From DASTHG01 sp035491895 (lineage in GTDB: Bacteria; Gemmatimonadota; Gemmatimonadetes; Gemmatimonadales; GWC2-71-9): a stretch of DNA of 64,000 nt. The stretch is taken from NCBI GenBank assembly GCA_035491895.1, contig DATJJY010000060.1, forward strand, positions 11,744 through 75,743, read 5' to 3'. A model generated the notes under the pieces. It was not told the DNA's origin. It saw only the letters and a list, made by a program, of their open reading frames with translations, and made no database searches. A program made the position numbers and the translations under genes. Positions within the stretch are counted from its first letter, which is position 1. Every line of letters begins with the position of its first letter. Below, piece by piece: positions 28,121 through 37,142 of the stretch.

Positions 28121-29049
28121 GCAAGCACCTCCTCCTCGCTGCCCTGCTGAGCGCGTGCGCTGGCGCCGCCGGCGCCACGCAGACGCCGCTCGAGGAGCGG
28201 CTCGGCTACCCACGCGGCAGCCGCCTCCTGATCCTCCACTTCGACGACCTCGGCGTCGCCGGTCCGGAGAACCGCAGCGCGTGGGCGGCGCGCGATTCAG
28301 GCCTCATCGTGTCGGCGAGCGTGATCGTTCCGGGGCCGAAGTTCCAGGAAGTGGCCGCGTACGCCCGCGCCCACCCGGAGTTCGATCTCGGCGTCCACCT
28401 CGCGCTGACGAGCGAGTGGCCGGGCTATCGCTGGGGACCGATCGCACCACCGGAGAGCGTGCCGTCGCTGCTCGACCCCGATGGCCTGCTGCGCCGCGTC
28501 TGGGAAGATTCGACTGCCGTCCGGTGGCAGGAGGTGGAGCGGGAGCTGCACGCGCAGATCGCCGCGGCGCGCGCCGCGGGGATCCGGCCCACCCACCTCG
28601 ACGTGCACGAATACGTCCTGTTCTCGCGGGGACCGGTGCTGTTCGAGATCCTGCGCCGGGTCGCCCAATCCGAAGGGCTGCCGTTCCTGAGCGCCGCGGA
28701 ATGGGTCGCCGGCCGGAGCTCGATGGGGCGGTTCCCGCGTGGCCCGCTCGTCCTCGCGCGCGTGGTCGCCACTGCCCCCGACGTACCGCCGGCTGGCTGG
28801 GTGGCATACTATGAGGAGCAGATCCGTGCGCTGCCGCCCGGCGTGTCGGAGCTGATCGTCCACCCGGCGGCCGATTCGACGCGGATGAAGGCGCTGACGG
28901 GGGAGCGCATCAACTGGGGCGCCGCCTGGCGGGCCCGCGATTGGGCCTTCGTCGCGAGCCCGCGCTTCCGGCGCCTGCTCGCGGACCAGCACATCCACCT
29001 CGTGACGTGGCGGCAGATCGACTCCGCCCTCGTGAAGGAACGACCATGA
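28117..29049 (+). CDS. ChbG/YdjC-like polysaccharide-deacetylase-fold protein, exported
   Basis: About 310 residues. The best start is CTG 28117, inside the stop of the adaptor gene (CTGA), because the next residues are a signal peptide (KHLLLAALLSACAGAAGA); no ATG, GTG or TTG occurs in frame before LHFDDLGVA. Active-site features of the YdjC fold are visible: FDDLG (metal Asp), DLGVHLALTSEW, and THLDVHEYV. Family members remove acetyl groups from chito- or other oligosaccharides. Signal peptide and position behind an efflux system suggest envelope or periplasmic work. Confidence 0.8.
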   Translation: MSKHLLLAALLSACAGAAGATQTPLEERLGYPRGSRLLILHFDDLGVAGPENRSAWAARDSGLIVSASVIVPGPKFQEVAAYARAHPEFDLGVHLALTSEWPGYRWGPIAPPESVPSLLDPDGLLRRVWEDSTAVRWQEVERELHAQIAAARAAGIRPTHLDVHEYVLFSRGPVLFEILRRVAQSEGLPFLSAAEWVAGRSSMGRFPRGPLVLARVVATAPDVPPAGWVAYYEEQIRALPPGVSELIVHPAADSTRMKALTGERINWGAAWRARDWAFVASPRFRRLLADQHIHLVTWRQIDSALVKERP

Positions 29050-29573
29050 CTCGAGCGGTGATCACCCGGCCGGCTACGGACGAATACGCGCCGTATTACG
29101 GGACCTACATCGGCAAGGTGCCCGACGGTGACGTCCGAGCGCTCTTGCCCGCGCAGCTCGTCGAGACGCTGGCCCTGATCCGGTCGATCCCCGAATCGCG
29201 CGGCGGGCATCGCTACGCGCCCGACAAGTGGAGCATCAAGGAGATGCTCGGCCACATCGTGGACAGCGAGCGGATTTTTTCCTATCGCGCCCTGCGCATC
29301 GGCCGGGGGGACGCGACTCCACTCCCCGGCTTCGAGCAGAACGATTACGTCCCGATGGGCGGCTTCGACGCGCGCACATTGAGCGACCTGGCCGACGAGC
29401 TCGCCGCCGTCCGCCAGGCGACGACGCTGCTGTTCGCCCACTTCGACGCGGCAGCGCTCGAGCGCCGTGGAACGGCGAGCGGCAACCCGGTCTCGGTGCG
29501 AGCGCTGGCGTACATCATCGCCGGCCACGAGCGGCACCACGTCGGCATCCTCAAGACCCGGTACCTGAGCTAG
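29046..29573 (+). CDS. DinB-superfamily protein
   Basis: 175 residues; ATG 29046 overlaps the previous stop (ATGA). It has the four-helix DinB fold with metal-ligand histidines in KWSIKEMLGHIVDSERI and GHERHHVGIL. DinB-like proteins bind Zn or Ni; many act as thiol-dependent S-transferases (bacillithiol or mycothiol) while others are uncharacterised. The thiol partner here cannot be told. Confidence 0.88.
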   Translation: MTRAVITRPATDEYAPYYGTYIGKVPDGDVRALLPAQLVETLALIRSIPESRGGHRYAPDKWSIKEMLGHIVDSERIFSYRALRIGRGDATPLPGFEQNDYVPMGGFDARTLSDLADELAAVRQATTLLFAHFDAAALERRGTASGNPVSVRALAYIIAGHERHHVGILKTRYLS

Positions 29574-30452
29574 ATGCGCACCCGTCCGCTCGGCCCCGGC
29601 GCCGGCGACGTTTCGGTCGTCGGTCTCGGAGGCATGCACCTCTCGATCGCCGGCCGGCCCGACGACGAAGCGACGGCGCTCCACGTGATTCACGCGGCGC
29701 TCGACGCCGGCGCCACGATCCTCGATACCGCCGACGTGTATTGCCTCGACGACACCGATATCGGCCACAACGAGCACCTCATGGCGAAGGCGCTGCACAC
29801 CTGGGGTGGACGCCGCGAGCAGGTCGTCATCGCCACCAAAGGCGGCATGATCCGGCCCGGCGGACGCTGGGAGCGGAACGGCCGTCCGGAGCACCTGCGA
29901 CGCGCCTGCGACCGCTCCCTCAAGGCGCTGGGGACCGACCGCATCGATCTGTATCAGCTGCACGCGCCCGACCCGGAGGTCCCGTTCGCCGAGAGCGTCG
30001 GCGCGCTGGCGGAGCTGCAGCGCGCCGGGAAGATCCGCTGGATCGGCGTGTCCAATGTCACGGTAGAGGACATCGGCAGCGCGTCGCGCCACGCATCGCT
30101 CGTGGCGGTCCAGAACCGGCTCAACCCGTTCTTCCGCGAGTCCCTGTCGAGCGGGGTTGTCGCCGAATGCACGCGCCGCGGCGTCGGATTCCTCGCGTAC
30201 AGCCCGGTGGGCGGTGGACGGCTCAACCGAAAGCTCCCCGACCATCCGGTGCTTCAGCCGATCGCCCGGCGTCACGGCATCTCGCCCCACGCCGTCGTGC
30301 TCGCCTGGGTGCTGGCCCAGGGCGGCACCGTCATCGCGATTCCCTCCGCCCGGACCACCGCCCACGCGACCGATTCCCTCACCGCGGCCGACGTCCAGCT
30401 GTCCGCGGCCGATCTCGCCGCCATCGACGCCGCCGAGTTCTCGCGGAGCTGA
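29574..30452 (+). CDS. Aldo/keto reductase
   Basis: 292 residues, directly abutting the DinB gene. The (beta/alpha)8 NADPH-dependent oxidoreductase tetrad is intact: Asp51 and Tyr56 (ILDTADVYC), Lys89 (IATKGG) and His130 (DLYQLHAPD). A late IAIPSART segment matches the phosphate-binding loop for NADPH. Substrate unknown; likely a small aldehyde or ketone. Confidence 0.93.
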   Translation: MRTRPLGPGAGDVSVVGLGGMHLSIAGRPDDEATALHVIHAALDAGATILDTADVYCLDDTDIGHNEHLMAKALHTWGGRREQVVIATKGGMIRPGGRWERNGRPEHLRRACDRSLKALGTDRIDLYQLHAPDPEVPFAESVGALAELQRAGKIRWIGVSNVTVEDIGSASRHASLVAVQNRLNPFFRESLSSGVVAECTRRGVGFLAYSPVGGGRLNRKLPDHPVLQPIARRHGISPHAVVLAWVLAQGGTVIAIPSARTTAHATDSLTAADVQLSAADLAAIDAAEFSRS

Positions 30453-31516
30453 GCGTCACGAACGCCCTGTTCGATCGCCTGCCGGAGTTACGGGACCGAG
30501 TGCCCTGGATCGCGCTCGCCGATACGCCGACGTCCATCACGGAGCTGCCGGCCCCGCCCGGATTTCGCGGCCGGCTCTTCGCGAAGCGCGACGATCTCAC
30601 CTCCACGCTGTTCGGCGGCAACAAGGTCAGGAAGTTCGAATACCTCCTGGCCGAGGCCGAGCGGCAGGGAGCCGGGTCGCTCGTCACGCTGGGCGGGATC
30701 GGCTCGAATCAGGCGCTCGGCGCCGCACTGCACGGCCGGGCGCGGGGGTACGCGGTCGATCTCTCGCTGGTGCGGCAACCGGTGACCGAGGGCGTGCGCC
30801 GCGCCCTCGGCGGGATGGTCGCGGCCGGCGCCCGAATTCGCTACGCCGACTCGAAGCTCGGAGGGCTGCGCAGCGTACGGCGCGCGCTGCGCGAGCGGCG
30901 GCACGCCGGGGAGCATCCCTATGCGATCCCTTTCGGGGCGACCAATGCGCTGGGGGCGCTTGGGTACGTGTCCGCCGCACTCGAGCTCGGCGCGCAGGTG
31001 CAGGCAGGCGTGTGTCCCCGGCCCGACGCGGTGTTCGTCGCAGCGGGGAGCTGCGGTACCGCGGCAGGACTGCTGGTCGGATTCCGGCTCGCCGGTCTGG
31101 AGACGCGCGTCATCGCCGTGGCGGTCGTCTCCGGCGCGCTCGTAACTCGCGCGCTCGAGACGTGGCACGCCAACCACGCCGCGGCGCTCCTGGCCCGTAT
31201 CGCTCCGTCGGCGCCGCGCCTGCGCTTCGGTTGGCGCGAAGTCACCGTCCTGGGAGCTTATCTGGGTTCCGGCTATGGCCAGGCGACCCCCGCGGCGCAA
31301 CGCGCGGTGGACTGGGCCCGACCTCATCTCACCCTCGAAACGACGTATACCGGCAAGGCGCTGGCGGCGTGCCTGGAGTATTGCGGGCCGGACGCAAGCG
31401 ATCGCGCGGTGCTGTTCTGGAACACCAACAACGCATCGCAATTCCCGACGGCGCCGGGTGGGGGGCTCGATGGACTCCCCGATCGCCTGCAACGCCTCCT
31501 CAAGGAGCACCCATGA
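30449..31516 (+). CDS. PLP-dependent D-cysteine desulfhydrase / ACC deaminase-like protein
   Basis: About 355 residues if it starts at CTG 30449, which overlaps the reductase stop as CTGA; GTG 30500 would cut into the conserved N-terminus (RVPWIALADTPTSI). Fold-type II PLP enzyme: GRLFAKRDDLTSTLFGGNK with the PLP lysine at about residue 59, IGSNQALGAALHGRARG, and FVAAGSCGTAAGL as the phosphate-binding loop. Members degrade D-cysteine to pyruvate, sulfide and ammonia, or deaminate ACC; the sequence does not decide between them. Confidence 0.88.
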   Translation: MSVTNALFDRLPELRDRVPWIALADTPTSITELPAPPGFRGRLFAKRDDLTSTLFGGNKVRKFEYLLAEAERQGAGSLVTLGGIGSNQALGAALHGRARGYAVDLSLVRQPVTEGVRRALGGMVAAGARIRYADSKLGGLRSVRRALRERRHAGEHPYAIPFGATNALGALGYVSAALELGAQVQAGVCPRPDAVFVAAGSCGTAAGLLVGFRLAGLETRVIAVAVVSGALVTRALETWHANHAAALLARIAPSAPRLRFGWREVTVLGAYLGSGYGQATPAAQRAVDWARPHLTLETTYTGKALAACLEYCGPDASDRAVLFWNTNNASQFPTAPGGGLDGLPDRLQRLLKEHP

Positions 31517-33174
31517 AGCCTGCTCGTCTGCTGACGTCCTTTGTCTCCTGTCTCGTGAGCGCCGCCGCGCTGTCCGCTCAGGCAACGACGGCCGCCATCA
31601 CGCCCCAGGACCTGCGGCAACGGCTGTACGCCCTCGCCGACGACTCGATGGGGGGCCGGCGCTCGGGGTCGATCGGCGACTTCAAGGCCGCCGATTACGT
31701 CGCGGCCGAGTTCCGCCGCCTTGGACTCCAGCCGGCCGGCGAGAGCGGCGCATGGTTTCAGACCGTGCCCTTCTTCTTCGCCGAGCCGGCCGCGACCACG
31801 CTCACCGCCGGTGGCGCGACGCTCACCTGGGGCACCGACTTCGTCCTCGCCGGCCGCGCGCTGCCGCTCGTCCAGCTGCGCGAATCCCGCGCCGTGTACG
31901 GCGGCGCCGTCACCGATTCGACGACCTGGATGGCGCCGGGGCTGGCGGCCGGGAAAGTGGTCGTGCTGGACGTACCGCCCGGGGCCGATGGACGGCGGCA
32001 GCTGGTGCGCGGGTTGACCCGAATCGCCACGAACGCGCGTTTCACCGGAGCGGTGGCGGTGGCGGTAGTCGAGCTGGATCTGCTCGCTCCCGAGGTGCTC
32101 TACCTCATCGCCGGCCAGCGCCTGACGGCCGACACGTCGCGCGGCGCGGGTCAGCCGGCGATCGCACTGATCACGCCGCACGCCGCGGAGCTGCTGCTCG
32201 GCGCACCACCGGGGCGGCTCGCCGCCGGTACAGCCGGGCGGTCAGTGCAGGGGGACCTCGGCGTGCGGTTCTCGCCCGTCCCATATGCGGCACGCAACGT
32301 GATCGGCGTGCTGCCGGGGAGCGACCCGGCGCTGCGCGGCGAATATGTCGCATTGAGCGCCCACAACGACCACGTCGGCTTCGATCACCAGGCCGTCGAT
32401 CACGATTCGTTGCGCGCCTACAACCGCGTCGTCCGGCCAATGGGTGCCGATTCTCCCGACCGCCCGGCGTCAGCCGAAGAGCAGGCCCATATCCGCCAAC
32501 TCACCGACAGCTTGCATCGCATCCATCCGGCGCGGCTCGACTCGATCCGCAACGGCGCCGACGACGACGGCTCGGGCACCGTGGCGATCCTGGAGATCGC
32601 GGAGGCCCTGGCCGCCGCACCGGTCGCTCAGCGGCCGCGGCGCTCGATCCTCTTCATTTCGCATACCGGTGAGGAGGAGGGTCTCGTCGGCTCGTCGTGG
32701 TTCACCGATCACGCGACCGTCCCGGTCGATTCGATCGTCGCTGAGTTCGATGAGGACATGGTGGGGCGGGGCACCGCGGCCGATCTCACGGACGGCGGTC
32801 CCGCGTATCTCGAGGTCGTCGGGTCGAAGCGACTCTCCACGGAGTTCGGCCGCGTGCTGGAGGAGGCGAACGCATCGCAGCGGCAGCCGTTCACCTTCAA
32901 TTACAGCTACGACGTCCCGGGGCACCCGCTGCAGTACTATTGCCGCGCCGACCATTACAGCTACGCGCGTTACGGCATTCCGAGCGTCTCGCTGTCCCGC
33001 GGCGAGCACCTCGACTATCACCAGATCACCGACGAGGCGCAGTACATCGACTACGACGACCTCGCCCGCGTGGCGATCATGGTGCGGGATGCCGCGCTGC
33101 GCGTCGCGAACCTCGACCACCGGCCCAAGCTGGATCATCCGAAGGGTGATCCGCACGCGCTCTGCGTCCAATGA
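31513..33174 (+). CDS. M28-family zinc metallopeptidase, secreted
   Basis: 553 residues; ATG 31513 with GGAG upstream and ATGA overlap. Signal peptide (LLTSFVSCLVSAAALSAQ), a PA-like insert in the first half, then the M28 catalytic domain: His in SAHNDHVGF, Asp in GADDDGSGTVAILEIAEAL, Glu in SHTGEEEGLVGS, further Asp in EFDEDMVG and final His in RADHYSYARYGIPSVS. Ligands for two zinc ions are all present, so it should be an active aminopeptidase of the periplasm or exterior. The C-terminal His/Lys-rich tail is of no known role. Confidence 0.93.
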   Translation: MKPARLLTSFVSCLVSAAALSAQATTAAITPQDLRQRLYALADDSMGGRRSGSIGDFKAADYVAAEFRRLGLQPAGESGAWFQTVPFFFAEPAATTLTAGGATLTWGTDFVLAGRALPLVQLRESRAVYGGAVTDSTTWMAPGLAAGKVVVLDVPPGADGRRQLVRGLTRIATNARFTGAVAVAVVELDLLAPEVLYLIAGQRLTADTSRGAGQPAIALITPHAAELLLGAPPGRLAAGTAGRSVQGDLGVRFSPVPYAARNVIGVLPGSDPALRGEYVALSAHNDHVGFDHQAVDHDSLRAYNRVVRPMGADSPDRPASAEEQAHIRQLTDSLHRIHPARLDSIRNGADDDGSGTVAILEIAEALAAAPVAQRPRRSILFISHTGEEEGLVGSSWFTDHATVPVDSIVAEFDEDMVGRGTAADLTDGGPAYLEVVGSKRLSTEFGRVLEEANASQRQPFTFNYSYDVPGHPLQYYCRADHYSYARYGIPSVSLSRGEHLDYHQITDEAQYIDYDDLARVAIMVRDAALRVANLDHRPKLDHPKGDPHALCVQ

Positions 33175-33941
33175 CGCGTGTCGCCGTCACACGGGGTGTG
33201 AGCCCGGCGCTCGAGCGCTGCGAGCTGGTGCACCTCGCGCGCCGCCCAATCGACGTCGTCGCCGCCGGGCGCCAGCATCGCATCTATGAGGAAGCTCTCA
33301 CGGCGCTGGGCTGTCGCGTCGAGCGGCTTCCGGCGAACGCCGAGCTCGCCGATTCGGTGTTCGTCGAGGACGCGGCCGTCGTGCTCGACGAAGTAGCGGT
33401 CATCACGCGTCCCGGCGCGCCGTCGCGCCGTCCCGAGACGGTTCCCATCGCCCGGGCCCTCGCTCCGTATCGACCCCTGGTGCACGTCGAGTCGCCGGGG
33501 ACCATCGATGGCGGGGACGTGCTGCGGATCGGACGGACGCTGTACGTCGGCCTGAGCCGGCGCTCCAACCAGGCGGCGATCGACCAGCTGGCGGCCGCTC
33601 TGGCGCCGTATCGCTATGACGTTCGGGGCGTCGCGGTGAACGGATGCCTGCACCTCAAGTCGGCGGTCACGGCAATCGCCGATGACACCCTGCTCGTCGA
33701 TCCGGAGTGGGTGGATCCCGCGGTCTTCTCAGGCATCCGCTCGATCGCGATCGATCCGGCCGAGCGCGGAGCCGCCAACGCGTTGCGCATCGGGGAGCGG
33801 GTCATCTATCCCGCATCGTTCCCGGCCACGCAGCGCCGTCTGGAAGCGGCCGGGGTAGATGTCCTCCCAGTGGACGTCTCCGAGCTGCAGAAAGCCGAGG
33901 GCGCCGTGACCTGTTGTAGCCTCGTGTTCGACATTCCCTGA
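33171..33941 (+). CDS. Dimethylarginine dimethylaminohydrolase-like (arginine deiminase superfamily)
   Basis: 256 residues; ATG 33171 overlaps the peptidase stop. Guanidino-modifying enzyme fold with DSVFVEDAAVV (substrate Asp/Glu), RPGAPSRRPE, GTIDGGDVL, catalytic His in NGCLHLKSAVT and catalytic Cys in VTCCSLVF near the C-terminus. This combination is typical of DDAH, which converts methylated arginines to citrulline plus methylamines. Placed after an exported peptidase, it may process arginine derivatives released from proteins (inference). Confidence 0.9.
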   Translation: MTRVAVTRGVSPALERCELVHLARRPIDVVAAGRQHRIYEEALTALGCRVERLPANAELADSVFVEDAAVVLDEVAVITRPGAPSRRPETVPIARALAPYRPLVHVESPGTIDGGDVLRIGRTLYVGLSRRSNQAAIDQLAAALAPYRYDVRGVAVNGCLHLKSAVTAIADDTLLVDPEWVDPAVFSGIRSIAIDPAERGAANALRIGERVIYPASFPATQRRLEAAGVDVLPVDVSELQKAEGAVTCCSLVFDIP

Positions 33942-33943
33942 CC

Positions 33944-34405
33944 GTGACCCGCGACGATCCTCGCTCGCGCTTCTTTCCGCCACTCTTCATGATCGTGGGC
34001 GTGCTCCTGGGCGTCGGGGTGCAGCGGCTGCATCCGCTCTTGTTCGTTCCGCGGCCCGCGGGACGCTGGATCGGAGCTGCCCTGATGGCCGGCGCTCTGG
34101 CGCTGGGGATCTGGGCGGTGCTGAGCTTCTGGCGGGCCGGGACGACCGCCGATCCGCACGGGGATGTCACCGCGTTCGTCACGGCGGGACCGTTTCGATT
34201 CAGTCGTAATCCGATGTATCTGACGAATGTCGTGTTCCAGATCGGAGCGGCGTTGCTGCTCGACAACGCATGGATCTTGATGCTCGTTCCGGTCACCTGG
34301 CTGCTGCTCGACCGGGTCGTGATCGCGGGCGAAGAGCATTATCTGTCGAGCAAGTACGGTCAGACCTACGACGAGTATCGACGCAGGGTCCGCCGGTGGC
34401 TCTGA
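33944..34405 (+). CDS. Isoprenylcysteine carboxyl-methyltransferase-family membrane protein
   Basis: 153 residues from GTG 33944, two bases after the DDAH stop. It has about four membrane helices and the conserved C-terminal signature VTAGPFRFSRNPMYLTNVVF followed by GEEHYLSSKYGQTYDEYRRRVRRW, diagnostic of the ICMT/PEMT (phospholipid methyltransferase-like) group. Bacterial members methylate diverse lipophilic acceptors; the target is unknown. Confidence 0.88.
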   Translation: MTRDDPRSRFFPPLFMIVGVLLGVGVQRLHPLLFVPRPAGRWIGAALMAGALALGIWAVLSFWRAGTTADPHGDVTAFVTAGPFRFSRNPMYLTNVVFQIGAALLLDNAWILMLVPVTWLLLDRVVIAGEEHYLSSKYGQTYDEYRRRVRRWL

Positions 34406-35460
34406 GCCGGCGCATGTGGCTCGGTGCGGCGAGTGTCGCGCTCGCCTGCAACGGAGCGACCGGCCCCGCGGCCCCGTCACGCACGTATCGCATGGGCTTT
34501 TCGGCGATTCCACCGCGCAACGACCTCGCGACCGTACTCCAGGGGCTCAATCTCTGGACGTCGGGGCACGCCGACGCGGCGATCATGCACATCTCCGTTC
34601 CCTACGCCGCGCTCCTGGGCGGGATCTCCGTTCACCAGGAGGTCGATTCCAACGAGCTCGGGCTCGCGAATTACTATCGCGCCAGGGGGTTGCCGCTCTT
34701 CATTACGGTGGACGTCACGAACGGCCTCGACCGCGCCAAGGAAGATCCGGTGCTCGATTCGCTGGGGCGCAGCATTACCGATACCGCCATCCAGCATCTG
34801 TACGTCGATTACGTGGTGACGCTCGATACCATTCTGCACCCCACCTACCTCGGCCTGGCTGCCGAGACGAACCTGATTCGCGCCGCGGCTCCCGACTCGG
34901 TCTACCAGGCGGTGGTCGCGATGACCAACGCCGCGGCAACCCGGCTGCAGGGGTTGAGCGGCGCACCGCCGATCTACGTCAGCGTGCAAGTCGAGGTCGC
35001 CTGGGGCAAGCTGCAAAACACGGGTTACGTCGGCATCGCGCAGGACTTCACGGACTTTCCCTTCGTCGACGCCATCGGATTGTCGTCCTATCCGTACCTC
35101 GCTGGATTCGCGGTCCCGGAAAGCCTGCCGCTCGACTATTACTCCCGGATCGTAGCCGGTCACGTCATTCCCACGCTGGTCGTCGAGGGCGGCTGGACCT
35201 CGCTGTCGCTCGGCGGGATCGTCTCGTCACCCGCCATTCAGGCGCGCTATCTGGATCGCCAGGCCGCATTGCTCGACTCGGCGCGGTCGGTGGCGCTGTT
35301 CCAGCTGACGTTCGCCGACCTCGATCTCTCGGGCCTGACGCTGCCGCCGGGTTCGATTCTGCCGCTGTTCGCGCACATCGGTGTCGTCGACTCGGCGTTC
35401 CGGGCCAAGCCGGCTCTCGCCGTGTGGGACTCCCTGTTGGCGCGGCGGCGCATTCCCTGA
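34396..35460 (+). CDS. Lipoprotein with TIM-barrel glycosidase-like look
   Basis: 354 residues from GTG 34396 (ATG 34414 possible; CTG 34402 also overlaps the previous stop). N-terminus is a lipoprotein signal (MWLGAASVALAC). The body has alternating strands and helices with repeated hydrophobic strand ends (LPLFITVDVTNG, PPIYVSVQVEVAWG, AIGLSSYPYLAG, IPTLVVEGGW), resembling endo-galactanase or related glycoside-hydrolase barrels. Two acidic residues, in VEVAWG and VVEGGW, are at plausible catalytic strand ends. This is a fold-level guess only. Confidence 0.7.
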   Translation: MALSRRMWLGAASVALACNGATGPAAPSRTYRMGFSAIPPRNDLATVLQGLNLWTSGHADAAIMHISVPYAALLGGISVHQEVDSNELGLANYYRARGLPLFITVDVTNGLDRAKEDPVLDSLGRSITDTAIQHLYVDYVVTLDTILHPTYLGLAAETNLIRAAAPDSVYQAVVAMTNAAATRLQGLSGAPPIYVSVQVEVAWGKLQNTGYVGIAQDFTDFPFVDAIGLSSYPYLAGFAVPESLPLDYYSRIVAGHVIPTLVVEGGWTSLSLGGIVSSPAIQARYLDRQAALLDSARSVALFQLTFADLDLSGLTLPPGSILPLFAHIGVVDSAFRAKPALAVWDSLLARRRIP

Positions 35461-35474
35461 TCTCTGCGGCTCGT

Positions 35475-36287
35475 GTGCCATTCGTCTCGCGGGCGCTGAT
35501 CCCCCGCCTGCAGTTGTTCGAGATCGAGGATCAGTCGTGGTGTCCCGGCGTCATTCGGGACGCCATGACGGATTTCCTGCGCTTCCTGATGGAGACGTTC
35601 GCGCCGTACCGCGGTGCCGCCGCCATCCTGGCGCGCGCGCTGGCCGCGACGGGCGACGAATCGATCGTCGATCTCTGCTCCGGGGGCGGCGGCCCGTGGC
35701 TCGACCTCATTCACCGGATCCGCGCCGTGGGGGGCCGCACGCCGCGCGTCCGGCTCACCGACTGGTTTCCCAACCTCACGGCGTTCGCACGGCTGCGGGA
35801 AGCGAGCGGAGGCGCCATCGAGGGGGACGTCGAGCCCGTGAGCGCCATGGAAGTCCCGACTCGGCTCGCGGGATTCCGCACCTTGTTCACCGCCTTGCAT
35901 CATTTCGGCCCGGGTGACGCCCATGCGATTCTCGCCGACGCCGTGCGGGCGCGCCGGGGAATCGCCGTGTTCGAGGTGACTCGCCGCACACCGCTGGCAC
36001 TCCTTGGGGTTCTGTTCTTCCCGCTCCTCGTGCTGCTCTTCACGCCCTTCATCCGGCCGTTTCGGTGGAGTCGTCTGTTCTGGACATACCTCATCCCGGT
36101 CGTGCCGCTGGCGTCGTTGTTCGACGCCACTGTCTCGTGTCTCAGGACCTACACGACGGAGGAGCTGCGCGCTCTCGCAAAAGATCTGCAGGACGGATTC
36201 GAATGGGAAATCGGGACGGTGCGGTCGGCGCCGCTTCCGTCCCGCGTCTCCTATCTCGTGGGGCTGCCGCTGGCCCGGAGCCGCTGA
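35475..36287 (+). CDS. SAM-methyltransferase-like protein with membrane helices
   Basis: 270 residues from GTG 35475. The N-terminal two thirds look like a class I SAM-dependent methyltransferase: motif I IVDLCSGGGGPWLDLI, an acidic strand in VRLTDWFPN and a FRTLFTALHHFGPGDA motif IV-like segment. A hydrophobic hairpin (LALLGVLFFPLLVLLFTPFI and RLFWTYLIPVVPLASLF) near the C-terminus is unusual and suggests a membrane-bound acceptor. Last clear member of the overlapping gene run that began at 22660. Its final coding bases contain one copy of a 42-base hairpin repeat (36203-36244). Confidence 0.75.
   Translation: MPFVSRALIPRLQLFEIEDQSWCPGVIRDAMTDFLRFLMETFAPYRGAAAILARALAATGDESIVDLCSGGGGPWLDLIHRIRAVGGRTPRVRLTDWFPNLTAFARLREASGGAIEGDVEPVSAMEVPTRLAGFRTLFTALHHFGPGDAHAILADAVRARRGIAVFEVTRRTPLALLGVLFFPLLVLLFTPFIRPFRWSRLFWTYLIPVVPLASLFDATVSCLRTYTTEELRALAKDLQDGFEWEIGTVRSAPLPSRVSYLVGLPLARSR
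36203..36244 (+). repeat. 42-base hairpin repeat, copy A
   Basis: 38 of 42 bases match copy B at 37082-37123. Each copy holds a perfect eight-base inverted repeat (CGGGACGG / CCGTCCCG) around a 17-base loop. Copy A lies inside the 3' coding end of the methyltransferase-like gene. Confidence 0.7.
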
Positions 36288-36343
36288 TTCCGGGTGCCGG
36301 TTGGATCCGGGCGGCGCCCTGATTAGGTTCGGGCACAACCATC

Positions 36344-37018
36344 ATGCGTTCGTTGTCGCTGTTGCTCGCTTACCTCAGGTCCGTGCGCTGGTCGCTGTGG
36401 GCCGCCCTGGCGTTGCGCTTCGCAATTCCCCTCGCCGTTATCGCGCTGCCGTTCCTCGTGCTGGTGCGCGGAGCGGTCACGTTGTATTCCGCCGGTCATT
36501 GGCCGGCCTGGCTCGCGCTCGGCGTCTCCGGGCTGGCCACGATCGCCGTCGTCGCCGCCTACGCAGCGATCGCGACGCGTCGCCTGACCGGGCGGGCGCG
36601 GTTCGGGTGGATCGTCCGCTGGGTGGCGTTGCCGCTCGTCCTGGGATTCGTGGTTCGGGGACTCGTGTTCCTCGATTCCTCGCACGCACAGGGCGACGCG
36701 GTCCGCGCTGAATATTGGGAGACCCATCCGTTACTGCGGCTGGCGCTCGCGACGCTGGAGCTGGCGGACGACCGGCTCGTCATCACCGACATGAGCCGTA
36801 CGCCGGCCGACTACGCCCGCATGGGGCTGCCAGTTGTGGCCGGGACGATGCACGCCCCGCAAGCGGACGGCTGGGTGCACGCCGTGGACATCCATACCCG
36901 CGGTCGTGGGTTCTTCGTCAACTTGCTGGTGGAGGGATACTTCCGGGCGATGGGGTTCCGCACCCGCCGCCACGGCGGGACCGGAGATCACCTGCACGTC
37001 GAGCTGCCGCTGAACTGA
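36344..37018 (+). CDS. Membrane protein with C-terminal M15-like domain
   Basis: 224 residues. Three hydrophobic helices (about 17-41, 50-75, 85-112) precede a soluble C-terminal half. That half reads HPLLRLALATLELAD, LVITDMSRTPADYARMGLP, WVHAVDIHTRG and GDHLHVELP. The spacing of His, Asp and the final HxHxE is like the zinc site of M15 D-Ala-D-Ala carboxypeptidases, but the usual ExxHW motif is altered, so activity is uncertain. No operon partner: separated from the previous gene and convergent with the TPR gene. Confidence 0.65.
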   Translation: MRSLSLLLAYLRSVRWSLWAALALRFAIPLAVIALPFLVLVRGAVTLYSAGHWPAWLALGVSGLATIAVVAAYAAIATRRLTGRARFGWIVRWVALPLVLGFVVRGLVFLDSSHAQGDAVRAEYWETHPLLRLALATLELADDRLVITDMSRTPADYARMGLPVVAGTMHAPQADGWVHAVDIHTRGRGFFVNLLVEGYFRAMGFRTRRHGGTGDHLHVELPLN

Positions 37019-37081
37019 AGCAATCTCGGCTATCAGCTGTCCAGCTGTCAGCTATCGGCTATGGCTATCGGCCCTGCCATG

Positions 37082-37123
37082 ATGGGAAATCGGGACGGTG
37101 CAGTCAGCGCCACTCCCGTCCCG
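37082..37123 (+). repeat. 42-base hairpin repeat, copy B
   Basis: Intergenic copy of the element at 36203-36244, 19 bases before the end of the convergent TPR gene. Bases 37033-37075 upstream carry several imperfect AGCTGTC / GCTATCGG direct repeats of unknown meaning. Confidence 0.7.
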
Positions 37124-37142
37124 AATACCCCAACAGCCTCCA

